Shown piece by piece: positions 1-8,010 of a DNA stretch of 64,000 nucleotides. Both the position numbers and the translations under genes were made by a program. How positions within the stretch are numbered: position 1 is the first letter of the stretch; the number at the start of each line of letters is the position of its first letter. The stretch is from Oscillospiraceae bacterium. GTDB lineage: Bacteria; Bacillota; Clostridia; Oscillospirales; Oscillospiraceae. The notes beneath the pieces were generated by a model. It did not search any database. It was not told the DNA's origin and saw only the letters and a list, made by a program, of their open reading frames with translations. The stretch covers positions 186,001 through 250,000 of the forward strand of contig JAHHRV010000001.1 of assembly GCA_020025595.1 (NCBI GenBank), given 5' to 3'.

Positions 1-392
1 ACGGCAATGTAGTCGATGGCCTGGCAGCACAGCTCCATGATGTGCATGGGGACAGCGCAGGCGGTAATGGTGGCTTCTTCCAGGATCTGATCCCGGTTGG
101 GGTCATCCTTGGGAATGCCGTAAGCCTTTGCCAGGGGCACAAAGCCCTTGTCATCGGCCTCTACCTGATCCAGCAGCTCTTTCTGCAGTGCGTCGCACTT
201 TGCCTTCAGAGCGATGATCTCTTCTTCTACTTCGGCGTACTTCTTTTTGCCGACGGTCAGGCTGCCAACCATGTTGCCCAGAGCGGTACCCAGTGCGCCA
301 ACCAGAGCAGCAGCGCCGCCGCCGCCGGGAGCGGGAGCATTGGATGCCAGTACTTCAACAAAGGTACGGCAGGATTCCATTGTCATATCCAT
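1..392 (-). CDS. fchA: Methenyl-THF cyclohydrolase / formiminotransferase-cyclodeaminase family protein (partial, 3' end outside window)
   Basis: The first 130 residues of a cyclodeaminase/cyclohydrolase (FTCD_C) protein are present and the C-terminus lies off the left edge. The family interconverts methenyl-, formimino- and formyl-tetrahydrofolate in the cytosol. The N-terminus has the family's helix followed by a glycine/alanine-rich stretch (SNAPAPGGGGAAALVGALG, residues about 16-34), then a coiled lysine/glutamate helix and the conserved PNRDQILEEAT-type segment. Start ATG at 392 is preceded by AGGAG at 404-408. It lies directly downstream of fhs on the same strand, which fits tetrahydrofolate one-carbon metabolism, but a terminator-like hairpin separates them, so it may be made partly from its own promoter. 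Family assignment is confident; the exact reaction (cyclohydrolase versus cyclodeaminase) is inferred from the fhs neighbour. Confidence 0.85.
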   Translation of the reverse strand, partial: MDMTMESCRTFVEVLASNAPAPGGGGAAALVGALGTALGNMVGSLTVGKKKYAEVEEEIIALKAKCDALQKELLDQVEADDKGFVPLAKAYGIPKDDPNRDQILEEATITACAVPMHIMELCCQAIDYIA

Positions 393-434
393 ATTATAAC
401 TCTCTCCTTAGAAAATAGGTGAAGCCCAAGCCGG

Positions 435-440
435 ATGATA
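435..440 (-). promoter_or_regulatory. Possible extended -10 element for fchA
   Basis: On the minus strand TATCAT is preceded by TGG, giving a TGn extended -10, between the fhs terminator hairpin and fchA. No good -35 is visible. It would allow fchA expression independent of fhs. Confidence 0.3.
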
Positions 441-474
441 CCACAGGCTATGGGCTGAAAATTTGAAGTGCTTA

Positions 475-509
475 CCGCAAAAAGCACAGGCGGGGGCCGC
501 CTGTGCTTT
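475..509 (-). terminator. Rho-independent terminator of fhs
   Basis: A perfect 13-bp stem (481-493 with 497-509) with a 3-nt loop is followed on the minus strand by a five-T run. It lies 13 bases past the fhs stop codon. Confidence 0.8.
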
Positions 510-521
510 GAAAAGTGCGGA

Positions 522-2195
522 TTAGAACAGACCAGTGATCTTGCCGGTCTCGTCTACATCGATGCGCTCGGCAGCGGGAACCTTGGGCAGACCAGGCATG
601 GTCATGATCTCGCCAGTCAGAGCAACCAGGAAGCCGGCACCTGCGGAAACCTTGATGTTGCGCACGGTGATGGTGAAGCCCTCGGGGGCACCCAGCTTGG
701 TCTGGTCATCGGTGAAGGAATACTGAGTCTTAGCCATGCAGATAGGCATCTTATCGTAGCCCAGCTCGGTCAGAGTCTTGATCTGCTTCTCAGCGTTAGC
801 GGTGAAGTTTACGCCGTCGCCATGGTAAATCTTCTTGACGATAGCTTCGATCTTCTCCTTGATGGGCAGGTTGACATCGTAAGCAAAGGTGAAATCGTTG
901 GGCTCTTCGCACAGACGAATAACTTCCTCAGCCAGAGCCAGACCGCCTTCGCCGCCCTTGCCCCAAACTTCGGACAGAGCAACATTGACACCCAGCTCCT
1001 TGCACTTACGCTCGATCAGAGCCAGCTCAGCTTCGGTATCGGTGGGGAAGCGGTTGATAGCTACGACGCAGGGCAGCTTGTAAACCTTGGTGATGTTCTC
1101 GACATGACGCAGCAGGTTGGGCAGGCCCTTTTCCAGAGCTTCCAGATTCTCGTTGCTGGTCTCAGCCTTGGGCACGCCGCCGTTGTACTTCAGAGCACGA
1201 GCGGTAGCAACCAGAACGACACAGGAAGGATGCAGGTTAGCCATACGGCACTTGATGTCCAGGAACTTTTCAGCGCCCAGGTCAGCACCGAAGCCAGCCT
1301 CGGTAATGGTGTAGTCAGACAGCTTCAGAGCAATCTTGGTAGCGGTAACAGAGTTACAGCCATGAGCGATGTTAGCGAAAGGTCCGCCATGTACGAATGC
1401 GGGGGTGTGCTCCAGAGTCTGAACCAGGTTGGGCTTCAGAGCATCCTTCAGCAGAGCAGCCATAGCGCCCTGAGCATTCAGATCACCTGCGGTAACAGGC
1501 TTGCCATCGCGGGTATATGCAACGACCAGACGGGACAGGCGCAGCTTCAGATCGGTGATGTCGGAAGCCAGGCACAGAACAGCCATGATTTCGGAAGCGA
1601 CAGTGATGTCGTAGCCGTCTTCACGGGGCATACCGTTGGTCTTGCCGCCCAGGCCATCAACGACATTACGCAGCTGACGGTCGTTCATATCGACACAGCG
1701 GCGCCAGGTGATCTGACGGGGGTCGATATTCAGAGCGTTGCCCTGATAGATGTGGTTATCCAGCATAGCGGCCAGCAGGTTGTTGGCAGCGCCGATTGCG
1801 TGGAAGTCGCCGGTGAAGTGAAGATTGATATCTTCCATAGGAACAACCTGAGCGTAACCGCCGCCAGCTGCACCGCCCTTGACACCAAAGACGGGGCCCA
1901 GAGAGGGCTCACGCAGAGCGACCAGAACATTCTTGCCCATTCTGCGCATACCGTCAGCCAGACCGACAGTGGTAGTGGTCTTGCCCTCACCAGCGGGGGT
2001 GGGGTTGATGGCGGTAACCAGAATCAGCTTGCCATCCTTGCGGTCAGTTTCGTTCAGAATATTGTAGTCAACTTTTGCCTTGTACTTACCGTACTGTTCC
2101 AGATACTTTTCGTCAACGCCGGCGGTCTTGGCGACCTCGGTGATGGGCTGCATCTGTGTTTCCTGTGCGATTTCAATGTCAGTTTTGAAAGCCAT
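522..2195 (-). CDS. fhs: Formate--tetrahydrofolate ligase
   Basis: This cytosolic enzyme makes 10-formyl-THF from formate, THF and ATP, feeding purine synthesis and, in acetogenic or glycine-fermenting Clostridia, the methyl branch. The 557-residue product matches the usual family length of about 556. The ATP-binding loop PTPAGEGKTTTT is at residues 65-76, followed by family blocks such as REPSLGPVFGVKGGAAGGGY and the DITVASEIMAVLCLA segment. The start ATG at 2195 follows AGGAG seven bases upstream. It is transcribed from the promoter at 2340-2368 through a leader of about 138 nt that contains repeated and structured sequence (see separate entry). A strong hairpin terminator follows the gene, and fchA, of the same pathway, lies just beyond it. 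Confidence 0.97.
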   Translation of the reverse strand: MAFKTDIEIAQETQMQPITEVAKTAGVDEKYLEQYGKYKAKVDYNILNETDRKDGKLILVTAINPTPAGEGKTTTTVGLADGMRRMGKNVLVALREPSLGPVFGVKGGAAGGGYAQVVPMEDINLHFTGDFHAIGAANNLLAAMLDNHIYQGNALNIDPRQITWRRCVDMNDRQLRNVVDGLGGKTNGMPREDGYDITVASEIMAVLCLASDITDLKLRLSRLVVAYTRDGKPVTAGDLNAQGAMAALLKDALKPNLVQTLEHTPAFVHGGPFANIAHGCNSVTATKIALKLSDYTITEAGFGADLGAEKFLDIKCRMANLHPSCVVLVATARALKYNGGVPKAETSNENLEALEKGLPNLLRHVENITKVYKLPCVVAINRFPTDTEAELALIERKCKELGVNVALSEVWGKGGEGGLALAEEVIRLCEEPNDFTFAYDVNLPIKEKIEAIVKKIYHGDGVNFTANAEKQIKTLTELGYDKMPICMAKTQYSFTDDQTKLGAPEGFTITVRNIKVSAGAGFLVALTGEIMTMPGLPKVPAAERIDVDETGKITGLF

Positions 2196-2333
2196 TTTAA
2201 TCAGTCTCCTTGTATTAATGTTGGTACCCTGCCGTTGGAATGGCCCAGGCCCATACAGGATTTATGTGGTTTGCCGTTGGAGTGACGCACCACACATATG
2301 GACGGTACAGAGAACATTCAGTATTTCTGTACT
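2196..2333 (-). promoter_or_regulatory. Structured 5' leader of fhs (candidate cis-regulatory RNA)
   Basis: The predicted transcript start is near 2333, leaving about 138 nt before fhs. The leader carries two direct copies of a 10-nt block (TGCCGTTGGA on the plus strand, at 2230-2239 and 2272-2281) and, between them, minus-strand GCCTGGGC. That motif resembles the conserved 3' motif of ZTP (pfl) riboswitches, which often precede fhs. The 5' half of the pfl consensus is not clearly present, so the identity is open. Confidence 0.4.
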
Positions 2334-2339
2334 GAAAAA

Positions 2340-2368
2340 AGAATACCATTATCTGTGCGAAAAGTCAA
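2340..2368 (-). promoter_or_regulatory. fhs promoter
   Basis: On the minus strand TTGACT (2363-2368), a 17-bp spacer and TATTCT (2340-2345) are present, with TGG directly before the -10 (extended -10). Confidence 0.65.
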
Positions 2369-2391
2369 CTTCTTTTTTGCGAATTTTTTGT

Positions 2392-2438
2392 TAAAATTAA
2401 TCAACAGAGACAGTGAAAAACCTGCCTCTGTTGATTAA
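2392..2438 (-). terminator. Terminator of the SLH-protein gene
   Basis: A 17-bp stem with one wobble (2397-2413 with 2422-2438) begins 5 bases past the stop codon of the SLH gene. The T-tract on the minus strand is weak (AATTTTAAC). Confidence 0.65.
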
Positions 2439-2442
2439 TATA

Positions 2443-3660
2443 TCAATTAAAGAACATCGAAATGCCGGGATTTTTTGCTTTTAATGTGCTGATTTTGTAC
2501 AGGATTTGGGCAGTAGCGGATCGGGTGAGGGCCAGATCATCTTCTGGGATCTCAAGCTCTGCATCCATGACGGCACTGACGGCGTCGTGTGCCCATGTGG
2601 CGGCGATCCCATCAGAGTCCAGAACAGTGGGAATTGCAAAGCTCAGAGCGTTCTGAGCCATAGCAGAAGCTTCGGTGCTGGTGATGGGCTGATCGGGGCG
2701 AAATTCTACGCCCTCGGCACCGGGGTAACCGGAGATGATCCCCGAACGAAAGGCTGCTGCAAGATAGGGCCTGAGCCAGGTGGGAGCATCATCGACAAAG
2801 CCGGTATTGACGGCGTTTTTCTCCACAGGCAGATCCAGAACCTCCATCAGCATGGGCAGAAACTGGCCTCTGCTGACCAGTGCATCCGGGTGGAAACAAG
2901 GCTGGCCGTTTACAACCTCCCCGGAGAAAATGCCGGTGTTTCGCATCCATTCAGCTGCAAAGCGGCAGTCACATCCCATGGTGTCGGTGTACTGCTGGGA
3001 ATCGGTGGGCTTCAGGATCTTTATGATAATAGTAGCTTCCCGGGATACATTGCCCGCCGGATCGGCTGCGGTATAGGTGAAAGAATCCGTTCCGACTTTA
3101 TTGTGCTTGGGAGTATATAAAAAAGCCCCGTCCTGCATAATTTCCACGGTGCCTCGTTTAGGCTGACGGACGACGGTGTAGGTCATGGCTTGCTGCTCCG
3201 GGTCGGATACTTTCAGTCGGGCGGTATTGGGCAGATTTTTGTAGGTTTCCATACTGGAATCCTCTGCCACGGGGGGCTTGTCCTCCTTGCCGTGGATGGA
3301 GATGGTCATAACAGCTTCCGGCGCGGTGTAACCGGAGAAGATGGGCAGATATTTCACATTGGCGGAAGTATCTGTTTCGGTGGGCGTGGGGGAGAAAGTC
3401 ATCTGCCCCAGCTGATCGGCGGTCAGAATGTCACCGGGACAGATCTGACGGTTCCCCAGTCTGACGGCTCCTAGCTCGGCATCCGGAAGGTCGGTGATGC
3501 ATATACCGGCGATTTCGTCTGATTCGGCGGAGAAGTCGCTGCCCGCAAAACAGTAGATTCCGTTAGAATCCACCTGCGCGGCCTGCGCCGAGGCGGACAT
3601 TGCAGCGATACATAGTGCGGCAGTGAGCATTCGAAAGGATGCTCGGTGATGACAGGTCAT
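2443..3660 (-). CDS. S-layer-homology domain surface protein with cadherin-like Ig domain
   Basis: A predicted exported 405-residue protein. The N-terminus (MTCHHRASF, then a hydrophobic stretch ending ASAQAAQ, residues 1-29) is a Sec signal peptide with an Ala-X-Ala site. The middle contains a bacterial Ig/cadherin-like repeat with the typical GTDSFTYTAADPAGN end near residues 190-205. The C-terminal half has two to three SLH repeats (FHPDALVSRGQFLPMLMEVL; FRPDQPITSTEASAMAQNAL), which anchor proteins to secondary cell-wall polymers. The start at 3660 is chosen because AGGAGG precedes it and the signal peptide begins there; the frame is open a further 86 codons upstream without signal or RBS. 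The SEDS gene lies upstream, separated by a terminator. The exact role is unknown; adhesion or wall structure is inferred. Confidence 0.85.
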   Translation of the reverse strand: MTCHHRASFRMLTAALCIAAMSASAQAAQVDSNGIYCFAGSDFSAESDEIAGICITDLPDAELGAVRLGNRQICPGDILTADQLGQMTFSPTPTETDTSANVKYLPIFSGYTAPEAVMTISIHGKEDKPPVAEDSSMETYKNLPNTARLKVSDPEQQAMTYTVVRQPKRGTVEIMQDGAFLYTPKHNKVGTDSFTYTAADPAGNVSREATIIIKILKPTDSQQYTDTMGCDCRFAAEWMRNTGIFSGEVVNGQPCFHPDALVSRGQFLPMLMEVLDLPVEKNAVNTGFVDDAPTWLRPYLAAAFRSGIISGYPGAEGVEFRPDQPITSTEASAMAQNALSFAIPTVLDSDGIAATWAHDAVSAVMDAELEIPEDDLALTRSATAQILYKISTLKAKNPGISMFFN

Positions 3661-3721
3661 AGAAAAACCTCCTGAAATTGGTGTTCGGAGGTATTGTTTG
3701 CGCCGAATCTCACATTTATGC

Positions 3722-3756
3722 AAAAAATCCGCCGCCCGGACAGGCGACGGATTTTT
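3722..3756 (-). terminator. Terminator of the SEDS gene
   Basis: The stem 3726-3736 / 3743-3753 (AATCCGCCGCC, one wobble) is followed on the minus strand by a T run. It lies immediately after the stop codon at 3759-3761. Confidence 0.8.
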
Positions 3757-3758
3757 GA

Positions 3759-4910
3759 TTACAGAGGGGGTTGGACATACATACCCTGTTTGCCGGGACT
3801 GGGGCGTGCGTAGACTCCCGATACAAGACCCAGCATAGCATAGCAGGTCAGAATGGAAGAACCGCCATAGCTGACAAACGGCAGGGTCAGACCGATAACC
3901 GGCGTAAAGCCCAGGCACATACCCAGATTACTGGTGACCTGGAAAATCAGTGCAGATGCAGCGCCGAAGCAGACCAGTCGGCGGGAAAAATCGGAACTGC
4001 GGGTTCCTACATAGATACACCGGCCGATGATGGCAAACTCCAGCACGATGATGGCAAAACAGCCCAGGAAACCCAGCTCTTCGCCGATGGAAGCGAAAAT
4101 ATAGTCAGTGTGCTGAGCAGGCAGAGCACCGATCTGGGTTCTGGCACCGTTGAACAGACCTTGTCCGGAGAAACCGCCGGCGGTCAGGCTCAGCAGGTTC
4201 TGATTGGTGTGATAACGCTCGTTAATGGCCAGCGGGTCGATGGAAGGATCGAACAGAATCATAATACGGTTCTTCTGGTAGTCGTTGAACAGGAATTTCC
4301 ACAGCAGGGGGAATACGGCTGCAATGCTGCCTCCGGCGAGGGCAAACCAGAACAGGCTGACGCCGCCGGCAAAGGCCATGCCGATGAAGATAAAGACGAA
4401 AATCAGGGAAACACCGGCATCCTTGGAGATGACAACATTCAGTCCGGCCAGCACCAGCAGGTGAATGACCATGTGCATGACGGAGCCGAAGGACGAAATG
4501 CGCCGCTGGTGTGAAGCCATGACTGAGGCCATGACCAGAATATAGCTGATTTTGCAGATTTCTGCGGGCTGAATGTTGATGGGCAGTAAGGGGAAGTCCA
4601 GCCAGCTTCGGTTGCCGCCGCGCCAGTCGCCGAATGGAATCAGCAACAGCAGCAGTCCGATACCGAACAGAAACAGGAATGTTCGGTGTTCCAGTATATA
4701 GTCAAGATCAACGGATGAAATAAAGACAAACAGTCCGATGCCGATGGCTACTGCAATCAGCTGAATCAGCAGAAATCGGGTCGAACCCATCCAGCTGGTG
4801 GCGCTGGCGATAATCACACATCCGAAAGCGGTGGCCAGCATACATAGAGTAAGCAGCACCCGATCGCCTTTTCGAAAAGCATCCAGGAACTCCTGGGAAA
4901 ATTTGCGCAT
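3759..4910 (-). CDS. SEDS peptidoglycan glycosyltransferase (RodA/FtsW/SpoVE family)
   Basis: A polytopic membrane protein of 383 residues with about ten hydrophobic segments. SEDS proteins polymerise lipid II with a partner class B PBP for elongation, division or spore cortex. Diagnostic blocks are GGNRSWLDFPLLPINIQPAE near residue 95-115 and the C-terminal FVSYGGSSILTCYAMLGLVS. The ATG at 4910 has AGGAGG six bases upstream; an in-frame ATG nine codons earlier lacks one. No partner PBP or mre genes are adjacent, so RodA, FtsW and SpoVE cannot be told apart by context; the GGNRSWL..QPAE region is slightly more RodA-like. The gene has its own promoter at 4955-4983 and terminator. Confidence 0.88.
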   Translation of the reverse strand: MRKFSQEFLDAFRKGDRVLLTLCMLATAFGCVIIASATSWMGSTRFLLIQLIAVAIGIGLFVFISSVDLDYILEHRTFLFLFGIGLLLLLIPFGDWRGGNRSWLDFPLLPINIQPAEICKISYILVMASVMASHQRRISSFGSVMHMVIHLLVLAGLNVVISKDAGVSLIFVFIFIGMAFAGGVSLFWFALAGGSIAAVFPLLWKFLFNDYQKNRIMILFDPSIDPLAINERYHTNQNLLSLTAGGFSGQGLFNGARTQIGALPAQHTDYIFASIGEELGFLGCFAIIVLEFAIIGRCIYVGTRSSDFSRRLVCFGAASALIFQVTSNLGMCLGFTPVIGLTLPFVSYGGSSILTCYAMLGLVSGVYARPSPGKQGMYVQPPL

Positions 4911-4954
4911 GGGAAGCCTCCTTAAATGGTGTGGCAAATAAAATTACTCTCGTA

Positions 4955-4983
4955 ATCATAGCATTTTTCTGCCGAAAACGCAA
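4955..4983 (-). promoter_or_regulatory. Promoter of the SEDS gene
   Basis: On the minus strand TTGCGT (4978-4983), a 17-bp spacer and TATGAT (4955-4960) are present, with TGC before the -10. Confidence 0.6.
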
Positions 4984-5044
4984 CAGCCTTTCTTGGTATG
5001 ACGGAATGAAATGAAAATATGTACCGGCGATATTGGGAGAAGAC

Positions 5045-5073
5045 TTGCGCTTTAGGCTATTTTTGTTTATAAT
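5045..5073 (+). promoter_or_regulatory. Promoter of the ADP-ribosylglycohydrolase-like gene
   Basis: TTGCGC (5045-5050), a 17-bp spacer and a perfect TATAAT (5068-5073). It is divergent from the SEDS promoter. Confidence 0.65.
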
Positions 5074-5108
5074 AGAAGACAAATGAAGTACATTCAGGAG
5101 GGTTTTCT

Positions 5109-6212
5109 ATGGCGAATCGTCTTGCAGCTTACAAGGGCTGTCTGCTGGGACTTGCCATCGGCGATGCGATGGGATACACAGTGGATCACAAGACACTTGA
5201 CCAGATTCGGGCGGATTACGGTCCCAATGGTCTGCTGGGATATGACCTGGCAAACGGCTATGCCGATATTACATCCTACACTCAGATTGCGGCCTATGTC
5301 TGCAACGGTCTGCTGCTGGGAATGACCCGGGGACAGCTCCGGGGCGTTATGGCACCGTATGTCCGATATATTGCCATGGCAGAGCAGGAGTGGGCAAGAC
5401 TCCAGGGCTATCACAAAAATCCTTCTGCAATCAATTACTGCTGGGTCAGCGGTGCAGACGGGCTTCAGGCCCGGCGATGCATGGATACGCTGATGCTGGA
5501 TACATTAAATAGAAACGATCTGGGCACTATGGAAGAACAGCGAAACCGCTACCAGGGCCCCGGTTCTCTGACTGCTGCAATTCCCGTGGGACTGTTCTTT
5601 GATCCTGAGAGAATCGGCAGGGAAGAGGTTCAGCGGCTGGGCGCAGAGGCTGTGGCACTGACCCACGGAAATCCTGCTGCATTTCTGACCGGTGCTGCGC
5701 TGGCACATATCATCAGCCGCATTGCCTGGGACGGAGAAACGGATCTGCGGGGTCTGGTTCGGGAAGTGATCAATATGCTCCAGACCAGATTCGGCAGAGC
5801 CTATAAGCAGACGGCGGAAGTGTGTCAGAACCTGCGTATGGCGCTGGCACTGTCCATCTCCCCCAATATGAAAGAGACAGAAGCAATGGAGCAGCTGGAT
5901 TGCAGCTGCGCATCAAAGGTTCTGGCGGGAGCACTGTACTGCTGCATCCTTCATCCCAAAAGCGTGGATGAAGCGGTCATTGCGGCGGTGAATCACTCCG
6001 GCTATTCTGCAGCGGTGGGCGCTGTGGCAGGAGCCATCCAGGGAGCACTGCTGGGAGATGAATCCATGCCGGAATTTTATCTGGAATGCCTGGAAACCCG
6101 GGATACCCTCCAGGAGCTGGCAACGGATATGTTCCAGGGCTGCCCCATGACCAAAGACAGCAATCTGTTTGACATGGAATGGGACGGAAAGTATGTTTCT
6201 GTTCAGGGTTAG
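5109..6212 (+). CDS. ADP-ribosylglycohydrolase-fold protein lacking the metal-binding aspartates
   Basis: A 367-residue all-helical protein of the ADP-ribosylglycohydrolase (DraG/ARH) family. Family features seen are the N-terminal GCLLGLAIGDAMGYTVD (residues 10-26), the middle ALTHGNPAAFLTGAALA, and the C-terminal GAVAGAIQGALLG. Known active members bind two Mg ions through a (T/S)DDT motif near residue 55 and a GDTDT motif near the C-terminus. Here these read ITSYTQ (54-59) and NHSGYSA (around 296-302), so the metal-ligand aspartates are gone. The fold is kept but classical hydrolase activity is doubtful; it may bind ADP-ribose or a modified protein. Start ATG 5109 follows AGGAGGG. It is a single-gene unit between its own promoter and the rimP promoter. 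Confidence 0.75.
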   Translation: MANRLAAYKGCLLGLAIGDAMGYTVDHKTLDQIRADYGPNGLLGYDLANGYADITSYTQIAAYVCNGLLLGMTRGQLRGVMAPYVRYIAMAEQEWARLQGYHKNPSAINYCWVSGADGLQARRCMDTLMLDTLNRNDLGTMEEQRNRYQGPGSLTAAIPVGLFFDPERIGREEVQRLGAEAVALTHGNPAAFLTGAALAHIISRIAWDGETDLRGLVREVINMLQTRFGRAYKQTAEVCQNLRMALALSISPNMKETEAMEQLDCSCASKVLAGALYCCILHPKSVDEAVIAAVNHSGYSAAVGAVAGAIQGALLGDESMPEFYLECLETRDTLQELATDMFQGCPMTKDSNLFDMEWDGKYVSVQG

Positions 6213-6267
6213 AGCCTAAATATGGCAAAAATTATGAAAAAAACGCCCTCTATTTGATAAATTGCCC

Positions 6268-6296
6268 TTGCAAAACACATTCAAGGGTGATATAAT
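6268..6296 (+). promoter_or_regulatory. Promoter of the rimP-nusA-infB operon
   Basis: TTGCAA (6268-6273), a 17-bp spacer and TATAAT (6291-6296), 75 bases before rimP. Confidence 0.75.
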
Positions 6297-6321
6297 GATT
6301 GCATTCTAGAGTATATGTTAC

Positions 6322-6351
6322 GAAAGAGAGGGGTGTTCACCCCTCTCTTTC
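6322..6351 (+). promoter_or_regulatory. Perfect 14-bp leader hairpin upstream of rimP
   Basis: GAAAGAGAGGGGTG at 6322-6335 pairs perfectly with 6338-6351 across a 2-nt loop in the 5' leader, 20 nt before rimP. There is no clear U-tract (TTGCTG follows), so it is more likely an RNA-stability or processing element than a terminator. Confidence 0.55.
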
Positions 6352-6370
6352 TTGCTGAGAAAGGTGAAAT

Positions 6371-6823
6371 ATGAAAATTACAGAACTTGTAGCATCTTTT
6401 GCCCAGCCTGTGGTAGAGGCCAATGGCTGTTCTCTGTGGGATGTAGAATATGTTCGGGAAGGTTCTGATTACTTCCTGCGTCTTTACATCGACAAAGAGG
6501 GCGGCGTGGATATCACCGATTGCGAGAAGATCTCCAGAGCTATGGACCCCATTCTGGATGAAAAGGATCCCATCAGCGAATCCTATCATTTTGAAGTCTG
6601 CTCTGCAGGCCTGGAGCGCGCACTGAAGCGTCCCGGCGATTTCGAGCAGTTCATGGGCAGCCCTATCACGATTAAACTCTACCGTCCCAGAAACGGACTG
6701 AAGGAACTGCCCGGCGTCCTGAAGGGATATGACAACGGCAAAATCACCGCAGAGTGCGGAAAAGAAATCGTTACATTCGAAAAGTCCGAGGTTGCACTGG
6801 TGCGGCTTCGTGTGGAATTCTAA
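6371..6823 (+). CDS. rimP: Ribosome maturation factor RimP
   Basis: A 150-residue cytosolic factor needed for 30S subunit maturation. The N-terminal alpha/beta domain shows LWDVEYVREGSDYFLRLYID and the VDITDCEKISRAMDPILDE block, followed by YHFEVCSAGLERALKRPGDF, the family signature; a C-terminal SH3-like domain follows. It is the first gene of the classical nusA-infB operon, with nusA 17 bp downstream. The ATG at 6371 follows AAAGGTGAAAT. Confidence 0.97.
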   Translation: MKITELVASFAQPVVEANGCSLWDVEYVREGSDYFLRLYIDKEGGVDITDCEKISRAMDPILDEKDPISESYHFEVCSAGLERALKRPGDFEQFMGSPITIKLYRPRNGLKELPGVLKGYDNGKITAECGKEIVTFEKSEVALVRLRVEF

Positions 6824-6840
6824 CAGGAGGTTTATATACA

Positions 6841-7971
6841 ATGGCTAGAGCAACTAGAGCCAAGAAGCAGGTACAGCCCGAAGTAAATGTGGGTGCAGAG
6901 ATTTTTGAGAGCCTGCGTGAACTGGAAAAGATCAAGGGTATTCCCGTAGATTATATGGTAGAGCGCCTGAAGCAGGCACTGATGAATGCCTACCGCAAGG
7001 ACCGTGAAGATCATCGGGATGTTCCTGCAGAGAATGTGGTCGTAGACCTGACAGAAAACGGCCTGGCAATGTTCCAGGTTAAGACTGTCGTGGATGAGGT
7101 GGAAGACACCGCACTGGAAATTCACATCGACGCAGCCAAGACCCTGCGGCCCAGCATTCAGGTGGGCGACAGCATCCGTATTCCCATCAAGATCGAGTCC
7201 TTCGGCCGTATTGCTGCCCAGACTGCAAAGCAGGTTGTGATTCAGGGCATCCGTGAGGCAGAGCGCGGCGCTATGTACGAAAGCTACTCCTCCAAGGCTC
7301 AGGAGCTGCTGACCGCCACCGTTCTTCGCCTGGATCCCAGCGGAGATGTCTTTGTTCGTATCGGTCAGGGCAACGAAGCTTCCGATGCTGTGCTGCGTGT
7401 CAGCGAGCAGATCCCCGGTGAAGAGTACCATGAAGGCGACATGATCCGTGTCTATGTTCTGGAAGTGCACCGCTCCAACCGCGGTCCTCTGGTCCATGTG
7501 TCCAGAACCCATCCCAACCTGGTTCGCCGCCTGTTCGAGCTGGAAACTCCCGAAATCGCATCCGGCGAAGTGGAAGTTCGCAACATTGCCCGTGAGGCAG
7601 GCTCCCGTTCCAAGATGGCAGTCCGTGCCACTGTGGAGGGTGTTGATCCTGTCGGTGCCTGTGTCGGCCCCAGAGGCGGCCGCGTCGGCGCTGTTGTGGA
7701 AGAGCTCCACGGCGAGAAGATCGATATCGTTGTCTACAGCGAAGATCCCTGCCAGTATGTTGCTGCAGCACTCAGCCCTGCTGATGTTATTTCCGTCACA
7801 CTGGTTCCCGGCGCCAAGGCCTGCAAGGTCGTTGTTCCCGATGATCAGCTGAGTCTGGCCATCGGCAAGGAAGGTCAGAACGCCCGTCTGGCAGCAAGAC
7901 TGACCAGCTATAAGATCGACATCAAGCCTGAATCTCAGGCTCGTGAGGAAGAAGAGTCTGCCGAGCTGTAA
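6841..7971 (+). CDS. nusA: Transcription termination/antitermination factor NusA
   Basis: Binds RNA polymerase and nascent RNA, modulating pausing, termination and rRNA antitermination. The 376-residue protein has an N-terminal RNAP-binding domain, S1 domain (about 135-200), and two KH domains with GPRGGRVGAVVEEL and the second-KH motif IGKEGQNARLAARLT near residues 340-355. It ends soon after KH2 in an acidic tail, as in Gram-positive NusA, without the acidic repeats of enterobacteria. The start at 6841 is preferred to an upstream in-frame ATG at 6754, which lies inside rimP and has no Shine-Dalgarno; AGGAGG lies about 10 bases before 6841. Confidence 0.97.
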   Translation: MARATRAKKQVQPEVNVGAEIFESLRELEKIKGIPVDYMVERLKQALMNAYRKDREDHRDVPAENVVVDLTENGLAMFQVKTVVDEVEDTALEIHIDAAKTLRPSIQVGDSIRIPIKIESFGRIAAQTAKQVVIQGIREAERGAMYESYSSKAQELLTATVLRLDPSGDVFVRIGQGNEASDAVLRVSEQIPGEEYHEGDMIRVYVLEVHRSNRGPLVHVSRTHPNLVRRLFELETPEIASGEVEVRNIAREAGSRSKMAVRATVEGVDPVGACVGPRGGRVGAVVEELHGEKIDIVVYSEDPCQYVAAALSPADVISVTLVPGAKACKVVVPDDQLSLAIGKEGQNARLAARLTSYKIDIKPESQAREEEESAEL

Positions 7972-8010
7972 GCTGGGCAAGCTCACAGATTTGAACAGGA
8001 GGGAATGTCA

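Noticed and set aside
468..2285. A 605-codon open frame on the plus strand over fhs
   Set aside because: It is the antisense shadow of the fhs coding region: no RBS, no family resemblance, composition set by the codon bias of the real gene.
8005..8010. ATG at 8005 as the ylxR start
   Set aside because: Only one base separates it from the Shine-Dalgarno; the ATG at 8011 is correctly spaced.
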